Assembly (NCBI GenBank): GCA_045576635.1
Contig: JAZNGT010000025.1
Coordinates: forward strand, 1 to 52,255
Direction of reading: 5' to 3'
DNA from: Congzhengia sp045576635
Lineage (GTDB): Bacteria; Bacillota; Clostridia; UBA1381; UBA9506
DNA: 52,255 nt
Below the pieces are notes generated by a model. The model had not been told where the DNA came from. It saw only the letters and a list, made by a program, of their open reading frames with translations, and made no database searches. Made by a program: the position numbers and the translations under genes. Below are positions 8,288 to 15,539 of this stretch, piece after piece; the first letter of the stretch is position 1; each line of letters starts with the position of its first letter.

Positions 8288-9067
8288 TTAAAGTAAATAA
8301 TCCGAAATTTCGTTTCTGCGTGTTCTCTGTGCACTCCTTACCGTTCCCGAATCACTTAAAAGCCACGCAGAAAGGGTGTTTTCTGAAATGGAACCGTTTT
8401 TAAAGTCAGCATACATAGAGGATGCCTCGCGGAGCCAGTCGTTGTATGCACGCTCAGAGATTGCACCTTTTGTTTTTAAGTAACGGTTATGCTTTGTAAC
8501 CTTGTCATACAACTTTTTAACAGAATCTTCCTGACTGTTTTTGCGGTACTGTCTGTGAGCCCCGATTTTTTTGCAGGAATAACCGGTTTTATCTGTGCGT
8601 GCGCAGTAAAGTGCATCGCTTCTGCCGGACGGGAAGAAATAGCCGCCGCAGTTTTCACATTTTTTCAAAGGTTTTTTTGTTCCCAAAACGGTTAACATTT
8701 CGAGAGCAAAAAGGTCTTTTGCAGTGTTTAAATAAACAACAAATGTTGCGTTTCCGTCTATGATTTCAATACTCGATTCAAAAGTGTTTTCCGTATAGAG
8801 TTTTTCGTTTCTGTCACTATCGAGTAAAGCAATTTTTTTTGCAGGAGACAGATTCTGGTCCAAACTGTAAAGGTTATCGAGTTCATTTTGCACGGCTTTT
8901 ACCATAGCCGTCTCTTTGTAATCTTTAAAAAGGGTATAAGGATTTTCGGACCTGTTTTTTTCTCCGATTGTTGTAAAAACAGCCCCGGCTACAAAGGTTA
9001 TAATTTCTTTTTCTTTTACGGAAAGTGTGATGCTTCCGTCTTTTATGTACGCCTTTATCAAATCCAT
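8288..9067 (-). CDS. Hypothetical protein with C4 zinc-ribbon, DUF6076-like
   Basis: 259 residues, no signal peptide or membrane segment. The N-terminal half (1-130) is unremarkable alpha/beta sequence. The C-terminal half starts with a probable zinc site: Cys137-X2-Cys140 in KKCENCGGYFFP, Cys155 in SDALYC and Cys165 in YSCKKIGAHRQYR, followed by a Lys/Arg-rich helical tail. This arrangement resembles DUF6076 proteins that are common and uncharacterised in Clostridia. The fold and charge suggest nucleic acid or protein binding, but no function can be assigned. A single gene, convergent with serS; a TTGACA at 9121-9126 on the minus strand could be its -35, though I see no good -10. Confidence 0.65.
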   Translation of the reverse strand: MDLIKAYIKDGSITLSVKEKEIITFVAGAVFTTIGEKNRSENPYTLFKDYKETAMVKAVQNELDNLYSLDQNLSPAKKIALLDSDRNEKLYTENTFESSIEIIDGNATFVVYLNTAKDLFALEMLTVLGTKKPLKKCENCGGYFFPSGRSDALYCARTDKTGYSCKKIGAHRQYRKNSQEDSVKKLYDKVTKHNRYLKTKGAISERAYNDWLREASSMYADFKNGSISENTLSAWLLSDSGTVRSAQRTRRNEISDYLL

Positions 9068-9142
9068 GTTCCTTCTTTCAAAAAACTGCTATTTATAGAT
9101 TAACATAATAAAAACGTACTTGTCAATAGTTTCTTTTTAAAC

Positions 9143-9874
9143 TTACGATTCTGCCTCCATTAAACGCATCTTTAAGTTTTTCAAAATCTTTTTTTCAAGC
9201 CTTGATACCTGCACTTGCGAAATGCCCAGTTTTTTAGCGACTTCTGACTGCGATTTTTCAAGGAAATAGCGCATTATAACAATTGTTCTTTCGCGTTTTG
9301 GAAGATTTGTTACCGCAATTTTTAAATCAAGCCGGTTTAAAAGATCGTTTTCATCTTTTTTGTCGGGGAGTGTGTCTAAAAATGTCCCGCCTTCTTGACT
9401 TCGCTCGCTGAAAAAGGATTCCGGCGGAAGATACACTTCTTTTGCTTCTACTACGTCTTCGGCTCTGATGCCGAGGTTAGATGCGATTTCTAAAACTCCC
9501 GGCGTTCTGCCCTCTGTTTTTTGTATTTGTTCGCTGAAACGTAACACGTCATTTGCAGTGCGTTTTAGTGAACGGCTTACTTTAATCGGCCCGTCATCAC
9601 GCAGAAACCTTCTGATTTCACCTAATATCATCGGAACGGCGTACGTTGAAAAGCAAACGCCATAACCTGTATTAAACTTTTCAATTGCTTTTAAAAGACC
9701 TATTGTACCGATTTGATGGAGGTCCTCCTTTTCATAACCCCTTTCGTAAAAACGTGATGCAATATGGTAAACTAACTTTAAGTTTTTTTCTACAAGTTTT
9801 TCTTTAACTTTTTCATCGCCCGACTGTGCTCTATGAATATCTTGATACAACGTATCGTTTGCAAATTGTTCCAC
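9143..9874 (-). CDS. sigF: RNA polymerase sporulation sigma factor SigF
   Basis: 243 residues. Region 2 has the core-binding and -10 recognition segment with GFNTGYGV-like YGVCFSTYAVPMILGEIRRF, region 3 has FLRDDGPIKVSRSLKR, and region 4.2 ends with the helix-turn-helix KSQSEVAKKLGISQVQVSRL. This is the sigma-F/sigma-G class; linkage to spoIIAA and spoIIAB identifies it as sigma-F, the first forespore-specific factor. I place the start at GTG 9874, because GAGG on the minus strand lies 6 nt before it. An in-frame GTG at 9886 overlaps the spoIIAB stop but has no ribosome site. Held inactive by SpoIIAB until septation. Confidence 0.95.
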   Translation of the reverse strand: MEQFANDTLYQDIHRAQSGDEKVKEKLVEKNLKLVYHIASRFYERGYEKEDLHQIGTIGLLKAIEKFNTGYGVCFSTYAVPMILGEIRRFLRDDGPIKVSRSLKRTANDVLRFSEQIQKTEGRTPGVLEIASNLGIRAEDVVEAKEVYLPPESFFSERSQEGGTFLDTLPDKKDENDLLNRLDLKIAVTNLPKRERTIVIMRYFLEKSQSEVAKKLGISQVQVSRLEKKILKNLKMRLMEAES

Positions 9875-9882
9875 ACACCACC

Positions 9883-10329
9883 TCACGAAACAGAGGCAGG
9901 GGTAACTGTTTCTTTTCCCACCTTTTTTCTCATAATTACAACCGTACCTTCATCGGGGTAACTTTTAACCTCCACATCATCCATAAAGGTTTCCATAACG
10001 GTAAACCCGAGTCCTGAACGTTCGCTTTCGGGCATGCCTGTATAAAGTGGTGTTCTGGCAAGCGGAATATCGGGTATGCCACACCCCTTATCCGAAACGG
10101 ATATGGTGACGGTTTGTCCTTCTATTGTGCATGTAATATGTACGGTTCCGGTTTTCTCCCGATAGCCGTGGACAATGGCGTTGGTAACGGCTTCCGATAC
10201 TGCAGTTTTTATATCATCAATTTCATCTAATGTGGGATTTAATTGTGTAAGAAAGGCTGCAACCGAGGCGCGTGCAAAACTTTCGTTTTCCGACACAGCC
10301 AAAAATTCTAGTTTCATGCTGTTGTTCAT
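9883..10329 (-). CDS. spoIIAB: SpoIIAB, anti-sigma-F factor and SpoIIAA serine kinase
   Basis: 148-residue GHKL ATPase. ATP-binding motifs are visible: N-box EAVTNAIVHGY (46-56), G1 box DKGCGIPD, and G2-like SGLGFTVMETFMD. The protein binds sigma-F with ATP, or SpoIIAA with ADP, and phosphorylates SpoIIAA. Its ATG overlaps the spoIIAA stop by one base (TAATG), and its stop abuts sigF, the standard spoIIA operon layout. Confidence 0.96.
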   Translation of the reverse strand: MNNSMKLEFLAVSENESFARASVAAFLTQLNPTLDEIDDIKTAVSEAVTNAIVHGYREKTGTVHITCTIEGQTVTISVSDKGCGIPDIPLARTPLYTGMPESERSGLGFTVMETFMDDVEVKSYPDEGTVVIMRKKVGKETVTPASVS

Positions 10330-10679
10330 TATGACAGTTCCTCCTGAAATTTTTTTAGTGCCATATCTTTTGTTTCGTATGTTTCTATGATTTTTTTTAT
10401 GCCGGACATGGTAAGAAGTTTATCGACGTTTCGTTTTATTCCCACAATTGCAACGCGTCCTCCGAGAGCGGTTATCATTTTATACCGTCCAACGATAACA
10501 CCAATTCCGGAACTATCCATAAATGTAAGGTGCGAAAAGTCAAATATCAAATTCTTCACACCGCGGTTTATAATCACCGTTTCAATCATTGTTTTTACTT
10601 CATCTGCGCTGTGATGGTCAAGTTCTCCTTTGAGCATTACCATCAGCGTTTTTTCTTTTAAAGTTACCGAAATTTCCAA
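10329..10679 (-). CDS. spoIIAA: SpoIIAA, anti-anti-sigma-F factor
   Basis: 116-residue STAS-domain protein. The phosphorylation loop reads TFMDSSGIGVIVGRYK with the accepted serine at position 57. Dephosphorylated SpoIIAA frees sigma-F from SpoIIAB in the forespore. The start codon is TTG at 10679, behind an AAGGAGGA ribosome site. It heads the spoIIAA-spoIIAB-sigF operon. In Bacillus this operon is driven by sigma-H; I could not find a convincing sigma-H site in the 160 bp upstream. Confidence 0.96.
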   Translation of the reverse strand: MEISVTLKEKTLMVMLKGELDHHSADEVKTMIETVIINRGVKNLIFDFSHLTFMDSSGIGVIVGRYKMITALGGRVAIVGIKRNVDKLLTMSGIKKIIETYETKDMALKKFQEELS

Positions 10680-10805
10680 ATTGATTCCTCCTTCTGCTTA
10701 CTTCCTTTTCAGGAAATTTCTTCCACAAGTCTCTATACAGTTTCTAGTATTGACAATCCTTTGTTGAAATATACATCTTTTTGTCGTATTCTAACAAAAT
10801 TTCGA

Positions 10806-10837
10806 CAAAAAAAGAGACTGCAAATTTTGCAGTCTCT
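10806..10837 (-). terminator. intrinsic terminator after rsmG
   Basis: Inverted repeat AGAGACTGCAA (10813-10823) and TTGCAGTCTCT (10827-10837). Read on the minus strand it is followed by a seven-T run (A run at 10807-10813). Confidence 0.85.
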
Positions 10838-10845
10838 CTTTTGTT

Positions 10846-11562
10846 TTATAAAAGCGGTTGTTTTTTGATTTTTCCCTGCTGTCTTGGATACATATCAGGG
10901 GTAGGTTTTTGTTTTTGGATTACGACGATAGAGTGCGTAATGTCGGTTTCTGGGATTGTGTATGTTTTGACTTCTTTAAGCGCACCGCCTAAAATTTCAA
11001 TTGCGTGCTTTGCCTCGTGGAGTTCATCATCCACATTTCCGCCTTTATATGCCAAAAACACGCCTCCTACTTTAACGTAGGGGAGACAGTATTCTAAAAG
11101 CACGTTTAAGCGGGAAACCGCACGTGACACCGCGACATCAAATGCTTCGCGAAGATTAGGTTCGTTTCCGCCGTCCTCTGCCCGTGCATGTACAGTTGTA
11201 ACGTCTGAAAGTGAAAGGTCTTCTGCCACCGTATTTAAAAAGTTAAGGCGTTTGTTTAGAGAATCGAGTAGGGTAAGAGAGATATCGGGTCTTGCAATTT
11301 TTAAGGGAATGCCGGGAAAGCCTGCGCCGGTCCCAACGTCAATGACGCTTGCATCTTTTCCAATAAAGGAAAGTCCCGATAAACTGTCTAAATAATGCTT
11401 TGTTGCAATTTCGTTTGTGTCTGTAATTGCCGTTAAATTCATTTTCTGATTCCACGAAAGCAAAAGATGCGTATATTGCAAAAATTGGGAAAGTTTAGCG
11501 TCAGAAAGTGAAACGCCGAGCGCATTTACGCCATTAGATAAAATCCGAATCAGTTCTGTCAT
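10846..11562 (-). CDS. rsmG: 16S rRNA (guanine-N7) methyltransferase RsmG (GidB)
   Basis: 238 residues from ATG 11562, which has AAAGGCGG upstream on the minus strand. A longer frame to 11634 lacks a ribosome site and overlaps the upstream gene heavily. The Rossmann SAM site reads VIDVGTGAGFPGIPLKI, with LLDSLNKRLNFL next and the conserved VSRAVSRL motif after it. It methylates G527 of 16S rRNA. In many genomes it sits beside mnmG and parA; here it ends a transcript after a PH-domain protein, with a 29 bp overlap. Confidence 0.95.
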   Translation of the reverse strand: MTELIRILSNGVNALGVSLSDAKLSQFLQYTHLLLSWNQKMNLTAITDTNEIATKHYLDSLSGLSFIGKDASVIDVGTGAGFPGIPLKIARPDISLTLLDSLNKRLNFLNTVAEDLSLSDVTTVHARAEDGGNEPNLREAFDVAVSRAVSRLNVLLEYCLPYVKVGGVFLAYKGGNVDDELHEAKHAIEILGGALKEVKTYTIPETDITHSIVVIQKQKPTPDMYPRQQGKIKKQPLL

Positions 11563-12121
11563 AAAAAGCCGCCTTTCCTTGTTTTTTTGCGTCTGTAATG
11601 ATACCAGCGGGGGTATCGGTATCTGAAATCGCATAAAATGCCGGTGATTCTGATGCTACGTTGTGCAAAAAAACATCGAGTCCGAGTCCGTAAATTATGT
11701 TTCCAAATAAATAAGAATCACCAAGATAAAGCGTGTTTTTTTGTTGGCGCATTGTTACGTCGGTAAGCAACATATCGAGGATTACCGTATCTCTTAACGT
11801 GTTAAAGACAAATACACGTTTTTCCGTAATAAAATAAATGTTACGTTCTACGCGCTTTTTTCTGTACCAGAGTCTCCCGAAAATGAGATAGATACTGATT
11901 AAAATCAGTGTAATTCCAACAAGTGAAAACGAAACGCTTTTGCCTTGGAGCATAAGTAAGAGTGACGATATGGCATAAATGAGCATACCGCCGCCAAGGA
12001 TAACGGAAAGCGGCACCAAAACAAAATCAGCACGCGTAAAAAGTTTAAGCGCATCGGGTGTTTTTGTCCATAAAATTTTTTCGTTTTTCAAGTACGTTTG
12101 TTTGATTTCTTCTTTCGTCAT
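11534..12121 (-). CDS. Hypothetical membrane protein with bacterial PH-like domain
   Basis: 195 residues from ATG 12121, chosen for the AAGGAG site on the minus strand; a longer frame to 12166 has none. Residues 1-30 are soluble (KNEKILWTKTPD). Two membrane helices (about 35-60 and 65-85) precede a basic patch (WYRKKRVERN) and then a beta-rich cytosolic domain (YFITEKRVFVFN, VILDMLLTDVTMRQQ), the pattern of bacterial PH-domain membrane proteins. No function is known. The C-terminus overlaps the start of rsmG by 29 bp in another frame. Confidence 0.6.
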   Translation of the reverse strand: MTKEEIKQTYLKNEKILWTKTPDALKLFTRADFVLVPLSVILGGGMLIYAISSLLLMLQGKSVSFSLVGITLILISIYLIFGRLWYRKKRVERNIYFITEKRVFVFNTLRDTVILDMLLTDVTMRQQKNTLYLGDSYLFGNIIYGLGLDVFLHNVASESPAFYAISDTDTPAGIITDAKKQGKAAFYDRTDSDFI

Positions 12122-12140
12122 AGAAAACTCCTTATACAAT

Positions 12141-12171
12141 AAAAAGCGGCAGGAATGTTTATCCATGCCGC
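12141..12171 (-). terminator. possible terminator after the yabR-like gene
   Basis: GCGGCA (12146-12151) and TGCCGC (12166-12171) form a hairpin. On the minus strand it is followed by TTTTT. The stem is only 6 bp, so termination may be partial. Confidence 0.5.
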
Positions 12172-12183
12172 GTATGTATCTAA

Positions 12184-12627
12184 TTAAAACGAGCCTGAGG
12201 AACGTCTGTACCCCGAACCGCGTTTTGCATCCAATCCTTTTTTCATATCGGACAGTTTTTCGTCACTGTCTTGTTTGAATTTTGCCATCATATCCTCAAA
12301 ACTTGTTGGAGCAGTTTTTTTCGGCCACTCCGAATTGTCAGGCCTTGTAAAGGTACGGTGTGGAGCATTTTTTTTCGAAGCTTGTCTTTCTTGCAGGATT
12401 GCCTGTTTAATCGACAAACTGATTTTACCGTTTGCGTCAATAGATAAAATTTTTGCTTTTACCTTATCGTTTTCTTTCACGTGGTCGTTAATGTCCTTTA
12501 CATATTCGGGAGCAATTTCCGAAATGTGAACAAGACCGGTTTTTTTATCGCCGAATGATACAAATGCACCGAAGGGTGTAACGCCGGTTACGGTTCCTTC
12601 AATAATCATTCCTGTTTCGAACTGCAT
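12184..12627 (-). CDS. yabR: S1 domain RNA-binding protein, YabR type
   Basis: 147 residues. The N-terminal S1 OB-fold (1-72) contains GMIIEGTVTGVTPFGAFVSF and GLVHISEIA, as in polynucleotide phosphorylase and ribosomal protein S1. The rest is a basic, probably disordered tail (KKNAPHRTFTRPDNSEWPKK) ending in a Ser/Arg/Gly stretch. Its place after divIC matches the Bacillus yabP-yabQ-divIC-yabR order. A general RNA-binding or translation-related role is assumed, not shown. Confidence 0.88.
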   Translation of the reverse strand: MQFETGMIIEGTVTGVTPFGAFVSFGDKKTGLVHISEIAPEYVKDINDHVKENDKVKAKILSIDANGKISLSIKQAILQERQASKKNAPHRTFTRPDNSEWPKKTAPTSFEDMMAKFKQDSDEKLSDMKKGLDAKRGSGYRRSSGSF

Positions 12628-12675
12628 TTTAGAGGGTTCCTCCTTTTACTTATCTGTTGTTTCGGGTTTTAAGCG

Positions 12676-12981
12676 TTATTTAGAGGCATCAACAAAAACC
12701 TTTTCGTTTGGTTTTGTAAATCCAAGTTTTTCCCTGATGACGCGACGGAGATAGTCCTCTGAGTCAATGGTTTCAAGTTCTTGAAGCAAACGTTTATGTT
12801 CCTTTTGAGCGGCTTCTATTTTTACGTCGACCTGAACATTTTCTTCTTTTAGTTTCGCGAATTTAAACTGCTGCGAGACCAAAATGACGCACAGATAGAC
12901 AAATAACAGACAAAAGAGCATACGCGTAAAGAACACTTTCACGTTTATTTTCTTTTTCGTGCTTTTTAAAATTTGTTCCAT
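12676..12981 (-). CDS. divIC: Septum formation initiator DivIC (FtsB/DivIC family)
   Basis: 101 residues: a short cytosolic N-terminus rich in Lys, one membrane helix (about 16-36, FTRMLFCLLFVYLCVILVSQ), an extracytoplasmic coiled coil (about 40-75, KLKEENVQVDVKIEAAQKEH) and a conserved end DYLRRVIREKLGFTKPNEKV. DivIC works with DivIB and FtsL in the divisome and is needed for sporulation septa in Bacillus. It lies directly after yabQ with an 8 bp gap. Confidence 0.92.
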   Translation of the reverse strand: MEQILKSTKKKINVKVFFTRMLFCLLFVYLCVILVSQQFKFAKLKEENVQVDVKIEAAQKEHKRLLQELETIDSEDYLRRVIREKLGFTKPNEKVFVDASK

Positions 12982-12989
12982 TTTTACAC

Positions 12990-13490
12990 CTACATTTTTT
13001 TCATTGCTTTTCGGGTTGTGCGTACAGATGTTTTCAGTTTAAATAAAGTGTGCAAGATGAGCCGTCTTAAAAGGCGCACAATTGGATAAAGCAACGCACT
13101 TATACACTTATTTAACATTTTATACATAAAACGGAGCGGTGTCAATAGTATTTTGAAAAAAAGTTTAAAAACAGAACATATGATTTCAGTGATTTTTTTA
13201 AAAATTTGCTGCATGAGTTTCGATATGGTAAGTTTGTAAAAAACGGCGCCGAGTGCTGCGCCTACAAACTCAAACCCGCGCACAATTCCGCTTGCTACGT
13301 TAAAATTTATAAAAATCATAATGGTTAAGGCTACGATCATAAAAATACCGTCGCAGACGTTACACAAAAAGATAGAGCAGTCAGATTTTTTTTCTGTAAC
13401 AGATAAAAGGTCGTAAAAAAGCATAATCAAAACGCCGGAAAGGCAGGAATATAAAAACACATATACCTCATCGGTTATGGAAAAAGCCAT
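12990..13490 (-). CDS. yabQ: Spore cortex biosynthesis protein YabQ
   Basis: 166 residues. The N-terminal half has three or four membrane helices (VYVFLYSCLSGVLIMLFYDL; IFMIVALTIMIFINFN), and the remainder is a basic amphipathic region (FKLFFKILLTPLRFMYK). YabQ is a mother-cell membrane protein needed for cortex formation. Identification rests on hydropathy plus its place between yabP and divIC. GGAGG precedes ATG 13490. Confidence 0.88.
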   Translation of the reverse strand: MAFSITDEVYVFLYSCLSGVLIMLFYDLLSVTEKKSDCSIFLCNVCDGIFMIVALTIMIFINFNVASGIVRGFEFVGAALGAVFYKLTISKLMQQIFKKITEIICSVFKLFFKILLTPLRFMYKMLNKCISALLYPIVRLLRRLILHTLFKLKTSVRTTRKAMKKM

Positions 13491-13503
13491 TTTTTTGCCT
13501 CCG

Positions 13504-13785
13504 CTATTTCAGCATTTTTTTAAAGAATCCCTTGTTGTTTCTGTACGATGCACCGTCTCCCGTGTATTGAAGCGCGTAGATATTTCCCTCTATTTGCAGT
13601 TCGCCGTTTGCAACGTCAAGTTTTTGAATATGGAGGTTTTCGCCCTCTATGATTAAAGTGTCATCCTCTGTAAAAAGAACAATTTTTCCGTCGTCAAACG
13701 TATCAACATCTGTCACACCGGAAATGGAAAGTTTTGTTTTGTTTTCTAATATCAGATTATGAAGAATATGCTGTTCATTTGTCAT
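13504..13785 (-). CDS. yabP: Sporulation protein YabP
   Basis: 93 residues. The sequence HNLILENKTKLSISGVTDV then FDDGKIVLFTEDDTLIIEG is the YabP/YqfC family pattern. YabP is associated with spore morphogenesis in the mother cell. It is first in the yabP-yabQ-divIC-yabR operon, behind a candidate sigma-E promoter. An AAAGGAG site precedes ATG 13785. Confidence 0.9.
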   Translation of the reverse strand: MTNEQHILHNLILENKTKLSISGVTDVDTFDDGKIVLFTEDDTLIIEGENLHIQKLDVANGELQIEGNIYALQYTGDGASYRNNKGFFKKMLK

Positions 13786-13819
13786 AATGGTCTCCTTTAT
13801 TTTACGTGTCTTTTGTTAA

Positions 13820-13847
13820 AGTCTATGAACTTTTTAAATATAATATG
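13820..13847 (-). promoter_or_regulatory. candidate sigma-E (mother-cell) promoter of yabP
   Basis: Minus strand: CATATT (13842-13847), 14 bp spacer, CATAGACT (13820-13827). This resembles the Bacillus sigma-E consensus (-35 ATATT, -10 CATACAnT) at correct spacing and 35 bp before the yabP ATG. AT-rich DNA gives chance matches. Confidence 0.45.
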
Positions 13848-13865
13848 ACACAGTTAAAATTAACA

Positions 13866-13894
13866 TTGACGAAGCTTTTTTTTAGTGGTAAAAT
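13866..13894 (+). promoter_or_regulatory. sigma-A promoter of the methyltransferase / two-component / yhaON operon
   Basis: -35 TTGACG (13866-13871), 17 bp spacer, -10 TAAAAT (13889-13894). Confidence 0.75.
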
Positions 13895-13951
13895 AAAGAT
13901 ATGATAACATACGTATAAATTATGGTAAAAAGACAGAAAGGCAGTTTTTGT

Positions 13952-14827
13952 ATGTGGATTTGTAATGAGTGGGAAGATTATAAGGTGCTTGACTTATCAG
14001 ACGGCGAAAAACTTGAAGCATGGAAAGAATATCGCCTTACAAGACCTGACCCGCAGGTAATCTGGGACGACAAGTTAAAACCGGAACTCTGGAAAACCGC
14101 ACACGCTGTATATCATCGAAAGAATACCGGCGGCGGAGCGTGGGAAGTAAAAAAGACTTTGCCCGACAAGTGGGACATTGCCTTTCGTCCCTTAAAACTT
14201 ACGTTTCAGATTAAACCGATGGGATTTAAACATACCGGTCTTTTTCCTGAACAGGCTGTGAATTGGATGTGGTTTTCAAAACTGATTCAGAATGCAAACC
14301 GCCCGATAAAAGTGTTAAATCTTTTTGCTTATACAGGTGGCGCAACAGTTGCAGCCGCAAAAGCAGGCGCTTCGGTTGTGCACGTGGATTCTTCAAAAGG
14401 TATGGTGCAGTGGGCGAAAGAGAATTTGGCGCTTTCCGGACTTTCTGATAAACCGGTTCGCTTTTTGGTAGACGATGTTATCAAATTTGTAGAACGTGAA
14501 ATCAGACGCGGGAACCGCTATGACGGCATCATTATGGACCCGCCCTCATACGGTCGCGGCCCCGGCGGCGAAGTATGGAAGTTAGAAGACGAGCTTTATC
14601 CGCTTGTTTCGAAATGTACAGAAATTTTGTCGGACAATCCTTTGTTTTTCTTAATCAACTCCTATACAACAGGTCTTCAGCCTACGGTACTTGCGAATAT
14701 TTTAAATCTTAAGATCAAAAGCCGTTTTGGTGGCACAGTACGGGCAGACGAGATTGGTCTCCCGGTGGAGAAAAGCGATATTATCCTCCCTTGCGGAGCA
14801 TCCGGCAGGTGGAGTAACGATGCGTAA
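13952..14827 (+). CDS. Class I SAM-dependent methyltransferase (COG1092/RlmI-like, no PUA domain)
   Basis: 291 residues from ATG 13952, which follows AGAAAGG; an in-frame ATG at 13922 has no ribosome site. SAM-binding motif I is VLNLFAYTGGATVAAAKAGA, the acidic ribose-binding residue lies in VVHVDSSKG, and catalytic motif IV is DPPSYGRGPGGEVWKLED. This matches the Methyltrans_SAM family of 23S rRNA methyltransferases, but the RNA-binding PUA domain of RlmI is missing, so target and position are unknown. It is the first gene of a tight + strand run, 18 bp before the response regulator. Confidence 0.85.
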   Translation: MWICNEWEDYKVLDLSDGEKLEAWKEYRLTRPDPQVIWDDKLKPELWKTAHAVYHRKNTGGGAWEVKKTLPDKWDIAFRPLKLTFQIKPMGFKHTGLFPEQAVNWMWFSKLIQNANRPIKVLNLFAYTGGATVAAAKAGASVVHVDSSKGMVQWAKENLALSGLSDKPVRFLVDDVIKFVEREIRRGNRYDGIIMDPPSYGRGPGGEVWKLEDELYPLVSKCTEILSDNPLFFLINSYTTGLQPTVLANILNLKIKSRFGGTVRADEIGLPVEKSDIILPCGASGRWSNDA

Positions 14828-14845
14828 GAAAAGGAGAGACTTACC

Positions 14846-15538
14846 ATGCATGACAATCAAAGAATTTTAGTCGTAGATGATGATAAAAACATTTGCGAAA
14901 TCATACGGCTTTATCTTGATAAAGAAGGTTTTGAAGTTTTGATTGCAAACGACGGACAGATGGCGATTGATTTGTTTAAACAATACACACCATCCGTTGT
15001 TGTTTTGGATGTTATGCTTCCGAAAATGGACGGATTTCAGGTTTGCCGTGAAATCCGCCGCGTGAGCAACATTCCGATTATTATGCTCACTGCAAAGGGG
15101 GAGACCTTTGACAAAGTGTTGGGTCTTGAACTCGGCGCGGATGACTATATGGTAAAACCCTTTGAAAATAAAGAACTCATAGCGAGAATCAAAGCGATTT
15201 TAAGACGATACGACCCGAAAGATAATGTTGACAAAGAGGTTGTTTACCCGAACATTATTATCAATCTTACAAATTATGAGCTCAAAATCGGCGGAAATCC
15301 TGTGGATATTCCGCCCAAAGAATTAGAACTTCTGTATTTTTTAGCAACAAATCCCAACAAGGTGTTTACGAGAGAACAACTTTTGGAAACGGTTTGGGGA
15401 TTTGACTATTTCGGCGATTCCAGAACAGTTGACGTTCACGTAAAGCGCCTGCGTGAAAAACTTGAAAAAGCGGGCGAAACGGTAAATTGGCAACTCAAAA
15501 CCGTCTGGGGCGTCGGATATAAATTTGAGGTGAATTAA
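14846..15538 (+). CDS. OmpR/PhoB family response regulator
   Basis: 230 residues. The receiver domain (1-120) has acidic pocket DDD at 11-13, phospho-acceptor Asp55 (VVLDVMLPKMDG), Thr82 and Lys104 (MVKPFENKEL). The winged-helix domain (about 130-228) ends in the typical TVDVHVKRLREKL and VWGVGYKFE motifs. It pairs with the histidine kinase that starts one base after its stop. The regulon is unknown. Confidence 0.96.
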   Translation: MHDNQRILVVDDDKNICEIIRLYLDKEGFEVLIANDGQMAIDLFKQYTPSVVVLDVMLPKMDGFQVCREIRRVSNIPIIMLTAKGETFDKVLGLELGADDYMVKPFENKELIARIKAILRRYDPKDNVDKEVVYPNIIINLTNYELKIGGNPVDIPPKELELLYFLATNPNKVFTREQLLETVWGFDYFGDSRTVDVHVKRLREKLEKAGETVNWQLKTVWGVGYKFEVN

Positions 15539-15539
15539 C

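Noticed and set aside
10680..10845. Sigma-H promoter for the spoIIA operon
   Set aside because: An AGGATT and a GAAA occur on the minus strand but spacing does not match AGGAWW-N(11-12)-GAAT. Expected from biology, not supported by sequence.
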